Source of the DNA: Cristatella mucedo
Lineage: Eukaryota > Bryozoa > Phylactolaemata > Cristatellidae
DNA length: 64,000 nucleotides
Reading direction: 5' to 3'
Assembly: GCA_009760855.2 (NCBI GenBank)
Contig: WPIO01000039.1
Coordinates: forward strand, 845,001 to 909,000
Shown: positions 38,521 to 51,709 of the stretch, one piece after another
Position numbering within the stretch: the first letter of the stretch is position 1
Layout: the number at the start of each line of letters is the position of its first letter
Notes under the pieces: model-generated
Database searches by the model: none
What the model was told of the DNA's origin: nothing
The model's input: the letters and a program-made list of their open reading frames with translations, nothing else
Program-made: the position numbers and the translations under genes

Positions 38521-39289
38521 CGTGAATTCGTTTGGCTGTCGCATTCTTGTCGGAGCAGGCCATGATTTATTGATTCTCTATAGCTATTAGTAGGCCGACT
38601 TGACTGTGGTGGCAATGCGTTAATCCAAATAAAAAGTCGTCTGGGAATATCAAGCCCACATTACCGGAGGACGTCACGAAAGTGGTGCTCTAACTGCAAC
38701 CTCACCTAACCCACTGCCACTGCTCCTGCTTTAGAAAATATTGCAAAAACGAGGCCCTAAGAACTACGAACGCCTTATGCAATAACAGTGCGACTTGTTT
38801 CTTTTACAATCGAAGTAGTTTTTTGTCCGCAGCACAGTGAGAAAATTCCGGGTGTTTCGGAATGCATAACTGATGATTACCGTAATCTGCTGATTTTTTG
38901 TTGCACTGGACAACTGTCATAGTATTTCTTGCCATGCTCTAGCAGCCGATTCAGTGCAACCGCACACGTTTATCTTCGATTCGAGCGCGACAAGCTAGCA
39001 CGAATGCCTTTCAAACGCACATTTTGGTCATTGTTTATGATTTAGGTATCCACCATAGGCTACAGGGGCTACCAGACGGAGCTACCGGTGCAAAAACAAC
39101 ATACCGTTGCTAATAATTTTATCACCCGCCCCCAATAGAGTGGCTGAAAAATTTACTAACTATATCTCAGGTTCGCCATTTAGAAATGCTCCCGATGTAT
39201 CTGACCAAGTCGTAAGTCCAATGCAAAAACTGGTGACTGCTTTTAGCTTTTGCCTGTGAAATACCAACTCTTTGTACAAGGAGCTGCGA

Positions 39290-39440
39290 TAACAATTAGC
39301 CGTCTTATAAATGAAGATGCTCTTAAAACTTTCGCTGCCATTGAGACCTGGTTGATGTCGACGAGCAACTCAGCTATCATCGATGCTACCTACAAAATGT
39401 TTCTCCTTCTTACAATCCTGAATCTCTGAAAAATGGTGAT
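39290..39440 (+). mobile_element. Possible LINE-A endonuclease fragment
   Basis: The peptide AIETWLMSTSNSAIIDAT resembles the ITETWL...D.AII segment of L2 apurinic endonuclease domains. It lies upstream of the RT fragment at 40920 in the same orientation, so both may be one decayed copy. Confidence 0.4.
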
Positions 39441-40639
39441 AGCTTATCGCTCTTACCACTTTAAAATTTTTTAATTTCAAGCCTTTCTTGGTTCCTACTA
39501 AAGAGACTTCAAAATCACCGGTTTTCTATCTAGATAAAAATAAGTAGCCGACGGTGGCATTAAATTATCGCTTTCAAAGTATGAATCCAAGCCTAACTAA
39601 TTTTCTGACTTCCTGCTAATACGTTGAACCAGGGAAGTGCTCATCGCTCTCTACTCGTTCTATTTATATCCATACCCCTGTTGTTAACCAATCTGGCCAA
39701 AAGTGATCCACTGGGGTTGGACTGAAAGAGTATAACTTCGGGATCACCTTTAGCCCTAAAAATCAAAATGGCACAGCCTTGATCCTATTTTTTCTCTCGA
39801 CTTACCCTTGCAACATTTAGGGTTAGGTTTTTCTGCCAATCTGATTACCTATAAATGCCATTTCCCTCGGAATACATTTTTATTTTGGCATTCAACATTA
39901 ATGCTGTTCGCAGCAGACATCCATCCTTTGCCTTTCTACGTTGGCCTCCACAAGAATCCCCTGTTTGATGCAATGCTGCAAGTCGACGCTCGCCGACCTC
40001 TGTGGTAAGCTGGCACCATCCCCGGCCATATGCCTTTTAGCTTACAGCTAACAAAGAAAGCAGGAAATATTTAACTTTGATTTGAGAAGCCCTACACAAA
40101 ATTCGAGACTCGCTAAGCACTGCTAGGCATTCAAGGATTATTACAGTTCATGTCAATTTGCTTTTTGCTAATTCTGTCCAAGCTTTTCAGAGAAGTAGTG
40201 AAATCCGTGATCAATAGCCTGAAAGCTAGCTTATTTTTAGTTGCGTGCGTACTACCCAGCTATCTCAATGGTGACTTAACAGAGTGGTTCTCTTAACTAT
40301 TCTTAGGTCAGATGCAATGCATTGGGAACTCGATCCCATCACCACCCTCCATGCCACACTAAACCGCCGCCGTTTCCACTTTCTCCTTTTCTTCTCTGCT
40401 CACGGTTCCTGTCTCTTATGTAGCTTTTCGCTATCAGTATCTTCCAAGTTAAAAAGATCGCTGATCCTATCGACCATATCTCAAGAGCTCCACGTTCAAG
40501 ATGCACATAATTACTGTTATTCACCATAGATAGTATTTTAAAATGTCCCTGGCTGCCGGTGAAGTCAAATCCCATCTAAAAAAGGAGGGCTGCTAGGTCG
40601 CTCGTTAATCACCCAAAACTAGTGAATGAGAATTTAATA

Positions 40640-40771
40640 TATAGTTAATTTGTATAGCACCCAAAGAGTAAAATATCTTAACAATCGCTTCACATATGCC
40701 ACGGGCTCAAGCCCACGAACTAGGCCAGACCTAGGTTGGTGTTTTAACTAACTTTGGTTCGCTCTACCTTT
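40640..40771 (-). mobile_element. SINE-1, diverged
   Basis: On the minus strand, GTGGGCTTGAGCCCGTGGCA carries the B box and GTGAAGCGATTG starts the tail. The A box region is mutated. Confidence 0.65.
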
Positions 40772-40919
40772 TGCCGCTCTAATCTAAAGACGTCTACAAC
40801 ACCGGTGGCCCAGAAGCTAAGTAACAACACAAGTTCACGGGATCTTGCTCAGATGGCAAAGTTGGAGTTTTTAGCTTACCATTCTATGTACACTGTTCCA
40901 CTTCAGGGTTACAGTGATT

Positions 40920-41545
40920 GACTCGGCAGTGACCATGTGGATATGGCTTTTTTGCTGATTGTCCTTGACCAGCAGCATTTGAACCTATTGACAACCAGAT
41001 CCGTTGCAGATCCTCAGCATGCATTATGTTTCACTGGCAGAGTGCTGAACTGGGTTAGGTCTTACCTCAGTGAGATATACTTGTGTGTGAATTTAAATGG
41101 GTTTAAGTTATTTGGGGAGCCCTTTGATTCCAGGCTCAATTCTGCTCACTAAATACATTCTCCCTCCTGCAGATGTCGTCACCAAGCCAAATATTAGCTT
41201 TCATTGCTACGCCGATGAATCTCATCTCTGACCGTCTTTTCATCATGATTGCCTTATCTGTCATCTGATTCACTTAATTACCTTGCAGCCTGCATTGAAG
41301 ACATTAACATTTGAATGGCTGGTAACTTGTGAAAGCAAAATGAAGTTAAGGCTAATTTTACTAATCAAACTTGCATGCTGAACCTGTGCATCTCACTTTT
41401 AATCATGCTATTCACAGTGTTTATCAAGCTTGATACCACTCACTATTCGATCGTGTTTCCTTTGCAGCAAATATAAAGCGCCTAGAAAGAGATCGAGTTC
41501 TCTGAGGGCGCTTTATCAAGTCTATTGATATTGTTAGTAATATCA
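40920..41545 (+). mobile_element. LINE-A RT core joined to 3' tail (internal deletion)
   Basis: LNWVRSYLSEIYLCVNLNG (motif B region) is followed in another frame by ISFHCYADESHL, the YADD box with D-E in place of the usual D-D, then WL-like codons. It jumps near 41370 directly into the 3' UTR and a good hairpin tail (GCGCCTAGAAAGAGATCGAG). The C-terminal domain is missing. Confidence 0.72.
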
Positions 41546-41764
41546 TTACAGCCAAGCTTCAAGATGACACCATAACATGGGTTTTACTGTTCGTAAGGCA
41601 GCTCGCTCCTTGGGATTCACTTCGTAAATGTTGATTCAATGCCATTCAAGCAGAGAAAGGTCATTTCAAGCTTTATATTGCCCTATTATTAGAGACTATT
41701 TGTTTAGACACACTCGCACCTGTGAAAGACTTAGGTGCTTGTAGAACCTAAAAGAACGAGTCCT

Positions 41765-41965
41765 TGACACAGGATCTGCATGCAAGTACGGTTAGTGGCG
41801 GCATGCACAGTGCCAGCACGCACATTTACGTAAAGGTCGAATCGAAGGGACCCACTAAATGCTGTCGTAGATAGGTGCGTTTTTAGTCTTTTTAAATGTG
41901 GACAAGTTACGAGATGTGACGCAAGTCGGGAGTGAGTTCCAGGTTTTGGGGCGTTCTGATGCATG
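41765..41965 (-). mobile_element. LINE-A 3' UTR fragment lacking its tail
   Basis: On the minus strand it carries the GCATGCACAGTGCCAGCACG 3' UTR motif and the last coding codons (GAGTTCCAGGTTTTGGG on the plus strand). The terminal hairpin is absent. Confidence 0.65.
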
Positions 41966-42529
41966 CTGATATGGCAATATGACAGCAATGAATGACACTA
42001 ATCAAGAAAGCTCGTATCTTAATAAAATTGTTCATCTCCATAGTGTAGCTATATATTTCACCGCCGAAGAGGGTCACGTCTGAGTAGCAGAAGCCATACT
42101 AATCAACTGACTAAACTGCCCTTTTGATAAATTTTTGTAACTGAAGTCATTGAGTGTGACCTATCTGGTTCCGTATGACTATAAATCTGGTGTCAAAGTA
42201 ATCTTGAGCTTGTGTCATAACCTAGAAGACTTGGGATTGAAAACATTGCAATATAAATGACTGGCCGTAAAGCCCAAGCGGCAGGTCTGGAAGCTGTAGT
42301 AATAATAAATATAATAACATCTGGTCAAACAATTTGACAATTTTTTTTCCTCTGGTACAAATAACGTTTTGCTTATCCCTAAGGCTTGAAATAAATCGAC
42401 GTCAGCTACAGTCCCAGAAAAAGGTGGCTCCCGTGGTCTGGACAATGATATTCCGAAAGTCTCTGGTTTTGCTACTAGACACGTTAAAGACGATTTCCAC
42501 ACTTAGCACTCACTGTGCTGCTACCCGAA

Positions 42530-42760
42530 ATAGTGGATTCTGGGGAGCTGGTAGTACTACGGGGAGCCTGACTAATAAGCTATGTGGATAGGTAGGCCTG
42601 AGAGATAGAAGCAAGGACCTACAAGTGACTGCCAGGATATCAAATTGCGTACATGATGGCCTGATGAAGAGCGAGCCCAGGTCGACGAGAAGCACGCTGT
42701 CACGCGTCTTTGTCATCAACCAATTTCCTATCTCGCAAACAGAAAAAGGGGCTATCAGCA
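42530..42760 (-). mobile_element. LINE C-terminal RT fragment, diverged
   Basis: The minus-strand frame FDILAVTCRSLLLSLRPTYP resembles FKVLALTFRSLNSLAPAYLS of LINE-A. The remainder is not alignable by eye. Confidence 0.45.
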
Positions 42761-43639
42761 TTCCGAAAATCTCACGTTAAATTTTTAATTGGGCACTTGT
42801 CTGGTCGCATTCGCCTTGGCACGTTCGCTTACAGTGGATGAGCCATTGACGTAGCAGCAGATTTGACATTGTTTCCATTATAGTTATACAGGAAATGAGC
42901 TCGTATGCCACAGCACGATGCCTACAGAGTTGAACAATTGATTGTGGGGGTGGCTGCAACAGCTGCACCTCTATGAAAGCCTATTACCTCAAAAATGGGC
43001 TTGGGGTGTTCTGGCCGCTGACGCAGAAGGATTATCCGGCAGCAGGTGCCGATCCAAGATCTACCCGGCTTTATCTTGTGGTCAATAGTATGCCTACGCC
43101 TGCTGGATACCAACAAATAAGGCGAATAGGCACGGCCTTATGGCATATTCGTCGGAGCCTGGCAACGTCATCACCGATCTCAGATTCAGGCCGCCAGTCA
43201 AGCTCACCTGCAAGTGCCTCCCTCAGCCTCTTAATTCGGGGCTACAAGTATCTCGGCTTTGCAATCGGAGCTCAGAGAATTACCGATTTTAAGACGATGA
43301 ATGTCAGCCCGTAGCCCATTGCTCGTATGCAGTAATCTGACACGGGGCAAGTAGCCGCTGACGAAGGCACAGCCTAGCCCCATTCAGGCGGCCGTTATTG
43401 CAGCTGATCTCACCGACCGTGGCCAGTAGCTACCAAAGAGCAACTGGCAACTGCCAAGCTGCTAGGTGACAGAGGATAAGGAACCACCCAAAAGCCCTGG
43501 CCATTGGGCAAACATGGGCGCCACCATGGCTAATCTACAGCTGTGGTTGTGGATACGAGCAAAAGAATCGGTTTCAATCCTCTAAGGTCAAGATGTCATT
43601 GCAATTGTCCCTGGACCTGGGCATTGCTTGCTGCTTATG

Positions 43640-46065
43640 CAAGCAGGGAAGTGCATTCGCATCTAATTCATATTCGTAGCTATCTTATTTTCAATACACC
43701 TACTATTAAACCGAATTTTACAGTTCGGGAATTTCTGCATGCTATTGAGCATTATGTTCTTCGCTTGAGATATTTCACTGATCTCATTTCAATTTTAGAT
43801 GCAAGAAATGGATTTTTCTTTATTATGGATGATTTAACAATAATTCTGACAACTTAACTGACGCCTTAACTGCCAAATTTGTTTCGTGCACTAACTGACT
43901 AATCTTTTCATGTGGCTCATGTGCATGACCCCAAGCACAAAAAGAGTAACACTCGATCAGATAATTTCCAAAAAGTATTTGCTATCATCCTTTATAATAC
44001 CAAGTTCTGCTCAAATCATCACATCTGGATTTAATTCAGTCTTCAGCTACAGAGCGTGCTCTCCTCAGGTCCAAAATAATATGCGAATAGAGAAGCCTCA
44101 AGATCCTTGACATTGATGCTGTCCGAGTGAAAATATCTTCTTTTCCCCTAGCCCTCAATACCCCTTCTGACCTATCATCATCGGTAGAATGCAAAACAAA
44201 ACTTGCTCCCATGCTTAACGAGTTGCCACCTCTGAATAAGCACGCTCTGCGCTATTGCCCAGACGCCTCACGGTTTATCACAGACATTAAATCAGTTAGT
44301 TCTACAGGGCTCAAGCTTGAGAAAGCTTGAAATAGATTAGAATTGACCGTTCGTCGTCAGGCATATAAAGACTATGGTGCATCGTACCGATCGGTCCTAC
44401 CAAAAGCCACGTCTAGCTTCTAAACAAACATTATCGAATAAAAAATGCACTCTAAAATGCTGATATCTATCTTCAGCCATCTCCTTAACCAATCTAGGTT
44501 AGCTCCTTAAATAACGATCCTTGTGGTGATCGCTTCTCTAGCTTCGTATCCAGAAAGATATAGAGCAGAGAGTCCATCCCTAAAGTCGCAGCACCCCTTC
44601 TGGAGTCCTGCCACTTAATTAATTGCCACAGACGATTCCTCTCTCAGCATTCTGCGTGGCACCCCAATGTCTGTTTTCACGTAGCGACGAATGACCTCGT
44701 CCTGTCTGTGATGTTCCCATCAACAAAGACTTATAGTTCTTTACACCCTATTCTTATCAAACTAGTTCTTCTACGGGTAGATCTGCTGCTAACAATCATA
44801 GCTGACACAATAAATATGTCATTAACCTCAGGTCACGTCACTGTGCCTTTCTAAAAAGCCTACGTAGGCCACTAATACAGAAGACAACGATAAGCCAAGA
44901 AAATTCGAGAAGCTTCTGCACAGGGTGTATAGGTATGCTATTAGGAATTCGGACTTGGATGAGTCTCTGTTTTTTTCTTGATCTTTCGGCGACTTTCAAT
45001 ACTATGTATCACCAAATCTTTTTCGAGTGCCTCTCATCTCACGCGGGAAACGTCGGAGTTGCGTTGCTATGGTTCAGTTTCTGCCTCAGTAGGGAAACTC
45101 TAGAGTATTGATGCAAACAAACATAGGGCATACACAAAATCACTGCAGCAAGAGGTCGATCGGGACTCTGATTTTTGAATGCTCCGCTTCTTTTTAGTTT
45201 ATTCTCTACCTTTTAACAATGTATTCGCCAAGCACAAAAGGACAATCTAAGCTTCCACTTCCGCGAGGATGAAACTCAGCTGTACTTTTGCTTTGATCCC
45301 TCCAAGCCCCACAGCCTTCCAAGTTCTCTTAGATCCTTGTCTGCATTCAAAGATCAGAGTCCTGATTTACCTCTTACTGCAGTGATTTTGTCTATGCCCT
45401 GTGTTTGCATGTATTGCTGACATCAGCAAATGGATGGGAGCAAACTTTATCAAATTGAACTACAACACAACTAAGTTACTACTTATGGGCAAAAAACTAA
45501 CCAAAATAACTTTATTTGTTATGGGTAAGCCAGTTGTGGCTCAGAAATTGGAAAGCTTAACGATAAACATCGGGCCTGCAAGCTTATCTCCTGCTGCATC
45601 TGCTCGGAATCTACAAGCCCTTTTCTAAAGTGACTTTATCGAGATGACCAAACCAGCTCGTCAGTCATGTCTACCTACTTTAAACCTAACAACTTCTGAC
45701 TTACTTGAACAGGAATACTAGATCAAAATTAGTCCATGTATTTGTGAGATCCTGTATCAATTTCTGTAACTTACTGCTTGCTTGTCAACCGGCCTGCACA
45801 ATCAAGTGCTGTAGTTGGTGCACAACTCTGCCGCCAGGCTTGTCTGTCGTGAGCATCGCAGTTACAACATCACGCCACTTCTCGTCGACCTGCTCTGGCT
45901 CTCAGTCTAGCATCGCGTCAGCATCAATGGTCTGTCACTCACTTATGGGTTTCTTCATTCTTTTCAACTGTGTGCCTAGTGAGAGGTTCACTGTTTTCAT
46001 CGGGGTAAACAACCCACACCCCTACCCCGGAGCCTTGGGCTTCGGCGTGGTCCGTTCTTTGCATG
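43640..46065 (+). mobile_element. LINE-A, longest copy: endonuclease, linker and RT, decayed
   Basis: In order along the plus strand: an endonuclease segment (VREFLHAIEHYVLRLRYF then a degenerate GDFNIH-like stretch), the domain linker (TPSDLSSSVECKT), RT motif A (FFLDLSATFNTMYHQIF, near 44970), the YADD region as REDETQLYFCFDPS (near 45262), WMGANFIKLNYNTTKLLLMG (near 45430), and the FVRSCINFCNLLL/ACTIK segment. Stops and frameshifts throughout make it nonfunctional. The start is uncertain. Confidence 0.8.
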
Positions 46066-46084
46066 CCTAATAGGACTTCTTCTT

Positions 46085-46415
46085 ACTTCACCTGCGGCGG
46101 CAAAATACATTTTCCAGAACCGGACTATATGTTTTTACGCAACGAGACCCACTTTCCTGCTGCCGACTATGGCTCATCCTTTTCAGCGGTCCTGAGCTGC
46201 TACTTCCGTGTTACTCACTACCTCAACTGCTCTCCTGACTCTGCTATGCTTCCCACCATCTTTTTTTTCGTGTGACGAGGTCTGTTGGCTACCGAATGCC
46301 TAAAAAAAGACGCTTAGGCTGTGAGTGGGCTATAGAGAACTCTTCCGCACAACACCCACACAGTCTTTATCGCTTTGTGGAGTTATTACAGACGGAGATA
46401 CACTACATTTAATTA
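46085..46415 (+). mobile_element. LINE family B 3' fragment, abutting LINE-A
   Basis: The family B 3' region (FSAVLSCYF, NCSPDSAML) ends in GACGGAGATACACTACATTT. It begins within about 20 bases of where the LINE-A reverse transcriptase stops being recognisable, so it either inserted into LINE-A or replaced its 3' end. Confidence 0.75.
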
Positions 46416-46815
46416 CATTACACTGCATCTAAATTTCCATCGCCAAATCGTGCTTTGCTGAAGAAGAGAACATAGGTGCTTCTACCTACTGCTACCGTTA
46501 GAAGCCTATAGTCAACTTCCACGTGCTTCGCTCCTGCTCCGAAAAAGTCCAAACTTCGCTCACTTTCCTCGATACACGTCCAAACACAGGGCTTCTCTTC
46601 ATACTTGAATCTATCTTTTAAAGGCAACACGTGACTTGCTGCTGCTCAATCGTATTTCCTCGTTCGCATGCCTATCTGCTTATTAGTCGAACATGGCTCT
46701 TGCTGCAAATGAACTGGTGCGATACATCCTCAAGTCACGTCATCGGTACGCTCTCAATAATGTGGGTCCTGGTCGCACTCCAACCACCAAGATCATTCAA
46801 CACTATTTCGACACT

Positions 46816-46964
46816 ATTTGAAACAGGTCCAGTGGTCAAGGTGATCGCCCCCGACCAAGGCCTGGCTGAGGTCGTGGGCTCGAGCACTGAGGCATATGTG
46901 AAGCGCCTGAATAGAGATTAAGCTCTCTTGGGGTGCTATAAAAATGAATTATTTATTTATTTAG
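46816..46964 (+). mobile_element. SINE-1
   Basis: It has a damaged A box, B box GGGCTCGAGCACT, tail GCGCCTGAATAGAGATTAAG and TCTCTTGGGGTGC, then (ATTT)n. Confidence 0.78.
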
Positions 46965-49149
46965 GAACAGGCTTTCCTAATAGCCTCAAGTTTTATGGTT
47001 AACGTAATTTAGCGATCGATGAGTGTGGTGATCCGTGTCCTCGTTAACAGGCTGCGTTTACTGGCTGTGGCAATCAGAACTAACTCGGGCAGGGGAAACC
47101 TTGTAAATAAAGAAAATCTGTCTAGTGCAGGCTTCCAAGTGATAGGTTACCTCATCGTACAACGTTCGTGCTTGATAGTTGTCATCATGCTCCTTTGGTC
47201 AATAGACCTGGGTAATTGTCTGCGAGTGAGAGTGGTTTTGGGAGGAGCCCTATTGTGTCTACCTTCTGCCCGTCACTCAGAAATGCAAAATTGTGCCGTT
47301 TACCGAGGAAGTGGTAGCGCTCGATGGATTCAGCCAATGGACCGCTCTTTTTAATTGTAACGTGGGCTTGTATTCGTCCTTCACCTGTGTTCGAGGGGGC
47401 TACCTCAACCAAATGATAAATATTAGCCAATTTAGCCGTTTCATTTGTATAGCATCCAAAGGACCTTCAAGGCTCTCACAACTAATTGCAATTGGCAATA
47501 AAGAGTCACCCATTGTAGGAAACGAACCCATAAAATCAGTCTGAATAACGAGCACCTTAAATTCTGGGCTATCACGACCTTACATAGTCTTCAGCAAACC
47601 CTGGCATATATTTTAGCTTTGATATTTACCTGCATGTCTGATCAGAAACAACCCTAGTGTAAAATCTCACGAAATAGCCAGCAAAAAATTTGCATTATAA
47701 GGCAAATAATTCTTAGGTCTAGTGCTAACAAGAGTTTAAAAGGTAGTCAGCCTACGCTAACATGGAGTTCTGTGTGAGAAAACTTTTATATGCCGTACTT
47801 CACATAAATAGATTAAATGCGAATTGTGCAAGAGTGAGTGAGAAATTGGTTGAATCAGATGACAGATGGTTTTGTTTGCCTGAGCAATCTTCACTTGACG
47901 GTCAGTCTTGCTTACTCCGAGACTTATCGATGCATGTGAATTATTCACATACGTCTTTTAAAAACATTTATGTAATTACGAGGTCAACGGGCATGCCACA
48001 TGTTCTCACGTATCGAGATCAGCGTAAAGCTCCGTTCTAACTTTACACTCGCTTACCCAGTCACTTGAAAACGTGATCGCACTGGCTAATTACCGTGGAT
48101 TCGAAGATTCGAAAATGTGAGGAAATCTGTCAAGGCATTAGCCATTAATGTCAAATGGTAGTCAAACTCCGACTGAAGCTTTTGAAACGATTATAGCTGC
48201 GTTTGAAATTTCGGGCCAATACGTGTCTAGCACTTACTAAAACGCTGGGATTAGGGATAAACCTAGCACCTTCAGGAACGAGAATTGCACACACACAGCC
48301 CCAAAGGCACTGTACTATACATTGCATAAGTACTATGTTATACAATGCAGTACTATATACTGTACAATGTATAAATTACTGTGTAACTAAAATTTATGAA
48401 TATGGTAGGGCATATGTTGCTCATGGATAGCTTGGATCTAACTTTGTTTGGTGGCCTGTAGTTGACCACACATACACAGAATCCTTTCCGTGTCTGCAAT
48501 TACCAGAGCTCAATGTGAGCTCTGCTTTCATGCCAAGTGACTTTAGATCAGCAGCCGTTGCATTCGTAGTAAGGTTCCTATGGTAACAAAGAGACGACAC
48601 ACGTAACTTCTGCGCAAAACTCATTACACAAGACTGATTCTGCAGTGCTTCTCATTCACGGCTTGTAAACCTAATACTATCTGAAAACAGACATCGTTAT
48701 AGTTTGGATTGAAACTGCTCTCCAAGACAACGTTTACTTTAAAGGGAGTAAAGCTGAGATAGGAGAACTATTTGTTGGAAAAACAAGATTATCTTGCACC
48801 TACTCTCAGAGCAGTGAGTCTCATCCCGAAACTTATAGATCAAGAGTTTTTCCTCCAGTATGTCGATGGCAAGTGTAGCGGGCAAGGTAAACTAGCAGGA
48901 AGCCAAGGCATTCGACTGGAGCTGCTGTAATCAATGCAGTAGACTCACACTAACATGGTTCTCCCACTTCCTGAAGTAGGATCAGAGGTTACATTTCCCA
49001 CGGAAAGGTGGTGATTTGCTTGTGGCTGATGGGTGTTACTGACAAGTCTTTATTCATTAATTCGGCTTAGCTCCGGGATTTGTTCTGGGAACGGCAAAGC
49101 AACGTTTAACTGTTTAGGCCGAGCTTTTGAGAAAGGTAATCTCGCATGA
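46965..49149. other. No intact gene; weak integrase trace
   Basis: Apart from the possible integrase remnant at 47185-47960 nothing is recognisable. A TA-rich, partly palindromic stretch lies at 48308-48374. Confidence 0.4.
47185..47960 (-). pseudogene. Possible LTR-retrotransposon integrase remnant
   Basis: On the minus strand, VIQTDFMGSFPTMGD near 47550 resembles the first-Asp region of Ty3/Gypsy-type integrases (HIDFxGPFP). About 100 residues on, KRHNFAFLSDGQKV followed by LLPKPLS resembles the C-terminal KxFxL..G....V...RLKP stretch. Several stops are present and no LTRs, RT or RNase H are visible. Confidence 0.35.
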
Positions 49150-49490
49150 AATGCTAGAAGCTTTAGCTCAGCAGGTCCTAGACTGTGGAACTTGCTTTCA
49201 CAATTCTTACGCAACGATAACTACTCACCTACTGCCGACTATGACACATCCTTTTCAGCGGTTCTGAGCTGCTACTTCTATGCTACTCACTACCTCAACT
49301 GCTCTCCTGACTCTGCTATGCTTCCCACTTTTTCTTTGTTGCGTGAGACAAAGTCTGTTGGCTACCGAATGCGTACCGAAAGTCGCTTAGGCTGTGAGTA
49401 GGCTATACAAAACTCTCTTGCGTAACAACCACATGGTCTTTATGACTTTGTGGAGTTACAGACGGAGATACTATAAATTACATTACATAT
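49150..49490 (+). mobile_element. LINE family B 3' fragment
   Basis: This well preserved copy carries FSAVLSCYFYATHYLNCSP followed by the family B terminus and an AT-rich tail. Only the last few hundred bases of the element are present. Confidence 0.75.
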
Positions 49491-50727
49491 AAATCAAGGT
49501 CCATGTACACTCATTGCAAAATTAAATACGTGCACATTTTATACAATTAGATAGTCCATACCATAAACGACGCTCAACTGCGATACAAGTCTCTGTCAAT
49601 CTGCAGATTTTACTGACTGACCTTGAGCTTCTTGATTGGTTAGACGTGATAGCGAGGTCAACTGCATTTATAGGCTTGACGGCCCAGCCTAAGCCTAAAT
49701 GCTTGCTGAGTCACGATGGCGGGCGAGAAACCATTGCTCACCCTGCAAATAGGCTTTCGTGGCAAGTGGATTGTCAATTCTCTCTTGTCAGAGTATGTAT
49801 TCATTTTTTCGAATCAGTGGGCCAACTCTTGATGTGAGACCAAAACTCGGGAGACCAAATGGTTCATGAATGTAACCACTGAGGGTGAACTCTTGGTTTC
49901 TTCAAATTTCTCTTATGGTATTATTCAAATAATTTACCTTGGAAGTTCGATCAATTGTTGACCCGTTCGATGACCACGACGTATTATGACTTATGCATCT
50001 TCACAAATATGAGCTCACTTTCATTCTGGGAGAAACTGCAAGCCCTTTAAAAAAAATTAGTTTTTCACACGTATGGTATAACAAACTAGCAGCAGTATGT
50101 GTGAAAATGGAGCTGGGACATTGCTATAGCGGTCTGCTGCCACCTTCCAAGTGCTCCTGGCTCTGCTGTGTAGCTGACCAACACTCAAAGCGCCTCCAAC
50201 CTCTGCATTAAGCAGCAACCGTAGCTACAGACACAGTCTTGCAGCCTTCTTCTTTGATGGGACAAGCAGTACGGTGATGATTGTGCATGCGGCTAAACAC
50301 ACGTTCACTCGCTCGTGCGATTGAAAACCTCGTGCTCATTCGCCTGAGAAAGCAACCAGCAAAGGCCTTAGCAAGGCAGAGGTCAGCAGTTTCTCGTATG
50401 AAACCTATCATCAAGAGTGGCAGCAGTACGCAAGCTGATGGCTCCCTGATGAAGCCAGTAGAGTGAAAAAAGATTGTATGTGGATACTCGAAATATTACA
50501 GTGGCTTCGGCATTTCTCTATCATCCATAGCAAAAGTTAGTTAAATCTCGTTTAGTGCACAACTAATTGAGACAGGAGAGCTGTTTAAACGGCTTGTTGC
50601 CTAACGTGAGATCAATTCCCATTGGTGAGCTAGAGTAACAGAGTCCGAGGGCCTACAGACGAGTGGAGGTCAAATGGCTGCTACATTGGCAGCCATTGTA
50701 GTAGCCATTTGAGCAATGGAATTTAAT
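49491..50727. other. No gene seen
   Basis: Unique sequence with short frames only. Confidence 0.5.
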
Positions 50728-50945
50728 TTCTACGTCTGTAACTCCGCAAAGCCATAACAACTAAGCAGGTGGTAAGCAAGAGAATTTTCTATAGTGCTCT
50801 CAAATCCTGGGCAAATTTTGATATGCGTACGGTAGCCGAACAATTTCATCTCATGCACTAAATAGAGTGTGAGGAGCATAGCTGAGTCAGGAGCAGGCAA
50901 TCAAGGAAGTCAGGAAAACGAAAGTAGGTGCTAAAGACTGTCAGA
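50728..50945 (-). mobile_element. LINE family B 3' fragment
   Basis: The minus-strand sequence begins at the family B terminus (CTACGTCTGTAACTCCGC on the plus strand) and follows the family for about 200 bases with many substitutions. Confidence 0.6.
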
Positions 50946-51605
50946 TGTAACGTGCCCAGGTCGGCAGCAGGATAATAGATTTCGGGCATTCGTAACTCTT
51001 ATATACAGCCCTACTTTGGGCCATTAAATCGAAAGCACGAATACGAACTGTGACAATGAGTGGACCACCTAAACTGAATCCCTCGGGGACCAAAAGCCAC
51101 ACGCACACTGGATGATCACCATCCATAAAGATCTGCTCTATGAAACATTTCCATGAGTTAAAATAAAAACGATTGCAACATAGTGCCTTTGATGCCTATG
51201 GACAAAAGATGCCCTCTAGAAGGATTCGGTGATCAACGGTGTCAGAACCTTCTCAGAGATCCAGCAGAAATTGCACAGAGACTGCACCTTAATCAGCATC
51301 CCAAGAAGGGCATTATATACCATCAGAAGCGATGACTCTATATGGTGATTTGGAAAGAAAAAACGAGTGTAACTTACTAGTTAAGTTTAAAGTGTGGGTG
51401 CAAAGTGCAGCTTTAAAGTGGTCTACCACGAATCTCTTCTGCACTATTCTATGAATCTATTCGCCGCAGTCACTTTATGGTCGGCTAGTTTAGACGCTTG
51501 CCAGTTTGCGATACACCTGCTACCGCCGCTGGCGGCCAGCAGTCAGAATGCGAGCGAGCAAGCCGAGGGTCAAGCAGAAGATAATGGCAACGTACTAGCG
51601 AATAA
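50946..51605. other. Downstream flank of collagen gene 2, no gene seen
   Basis: Unique sequence up to the polyadenylation signal of gene 2. Confidence 0.5.
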
Positions 51606-51611
51606 TTTATT
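51606..51611 (-). terminator. Polyadenylation signal AATAAA, collagen gene 2
   Basis: AATAAA on the minus strand lies 99 bases past the stop codon, at a spacing close to that in gene 1. Confidence 0.75.
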
Positions 51612-51709
51612 TCCGCAGGCGTCGAGAGAGAGAGATAGCTCCAAAGCGCAAAGTCGAGACCATATCTGAGACTTCACGGTGACCGTACACCGTTCTATCC
51701 GCACCCAAT

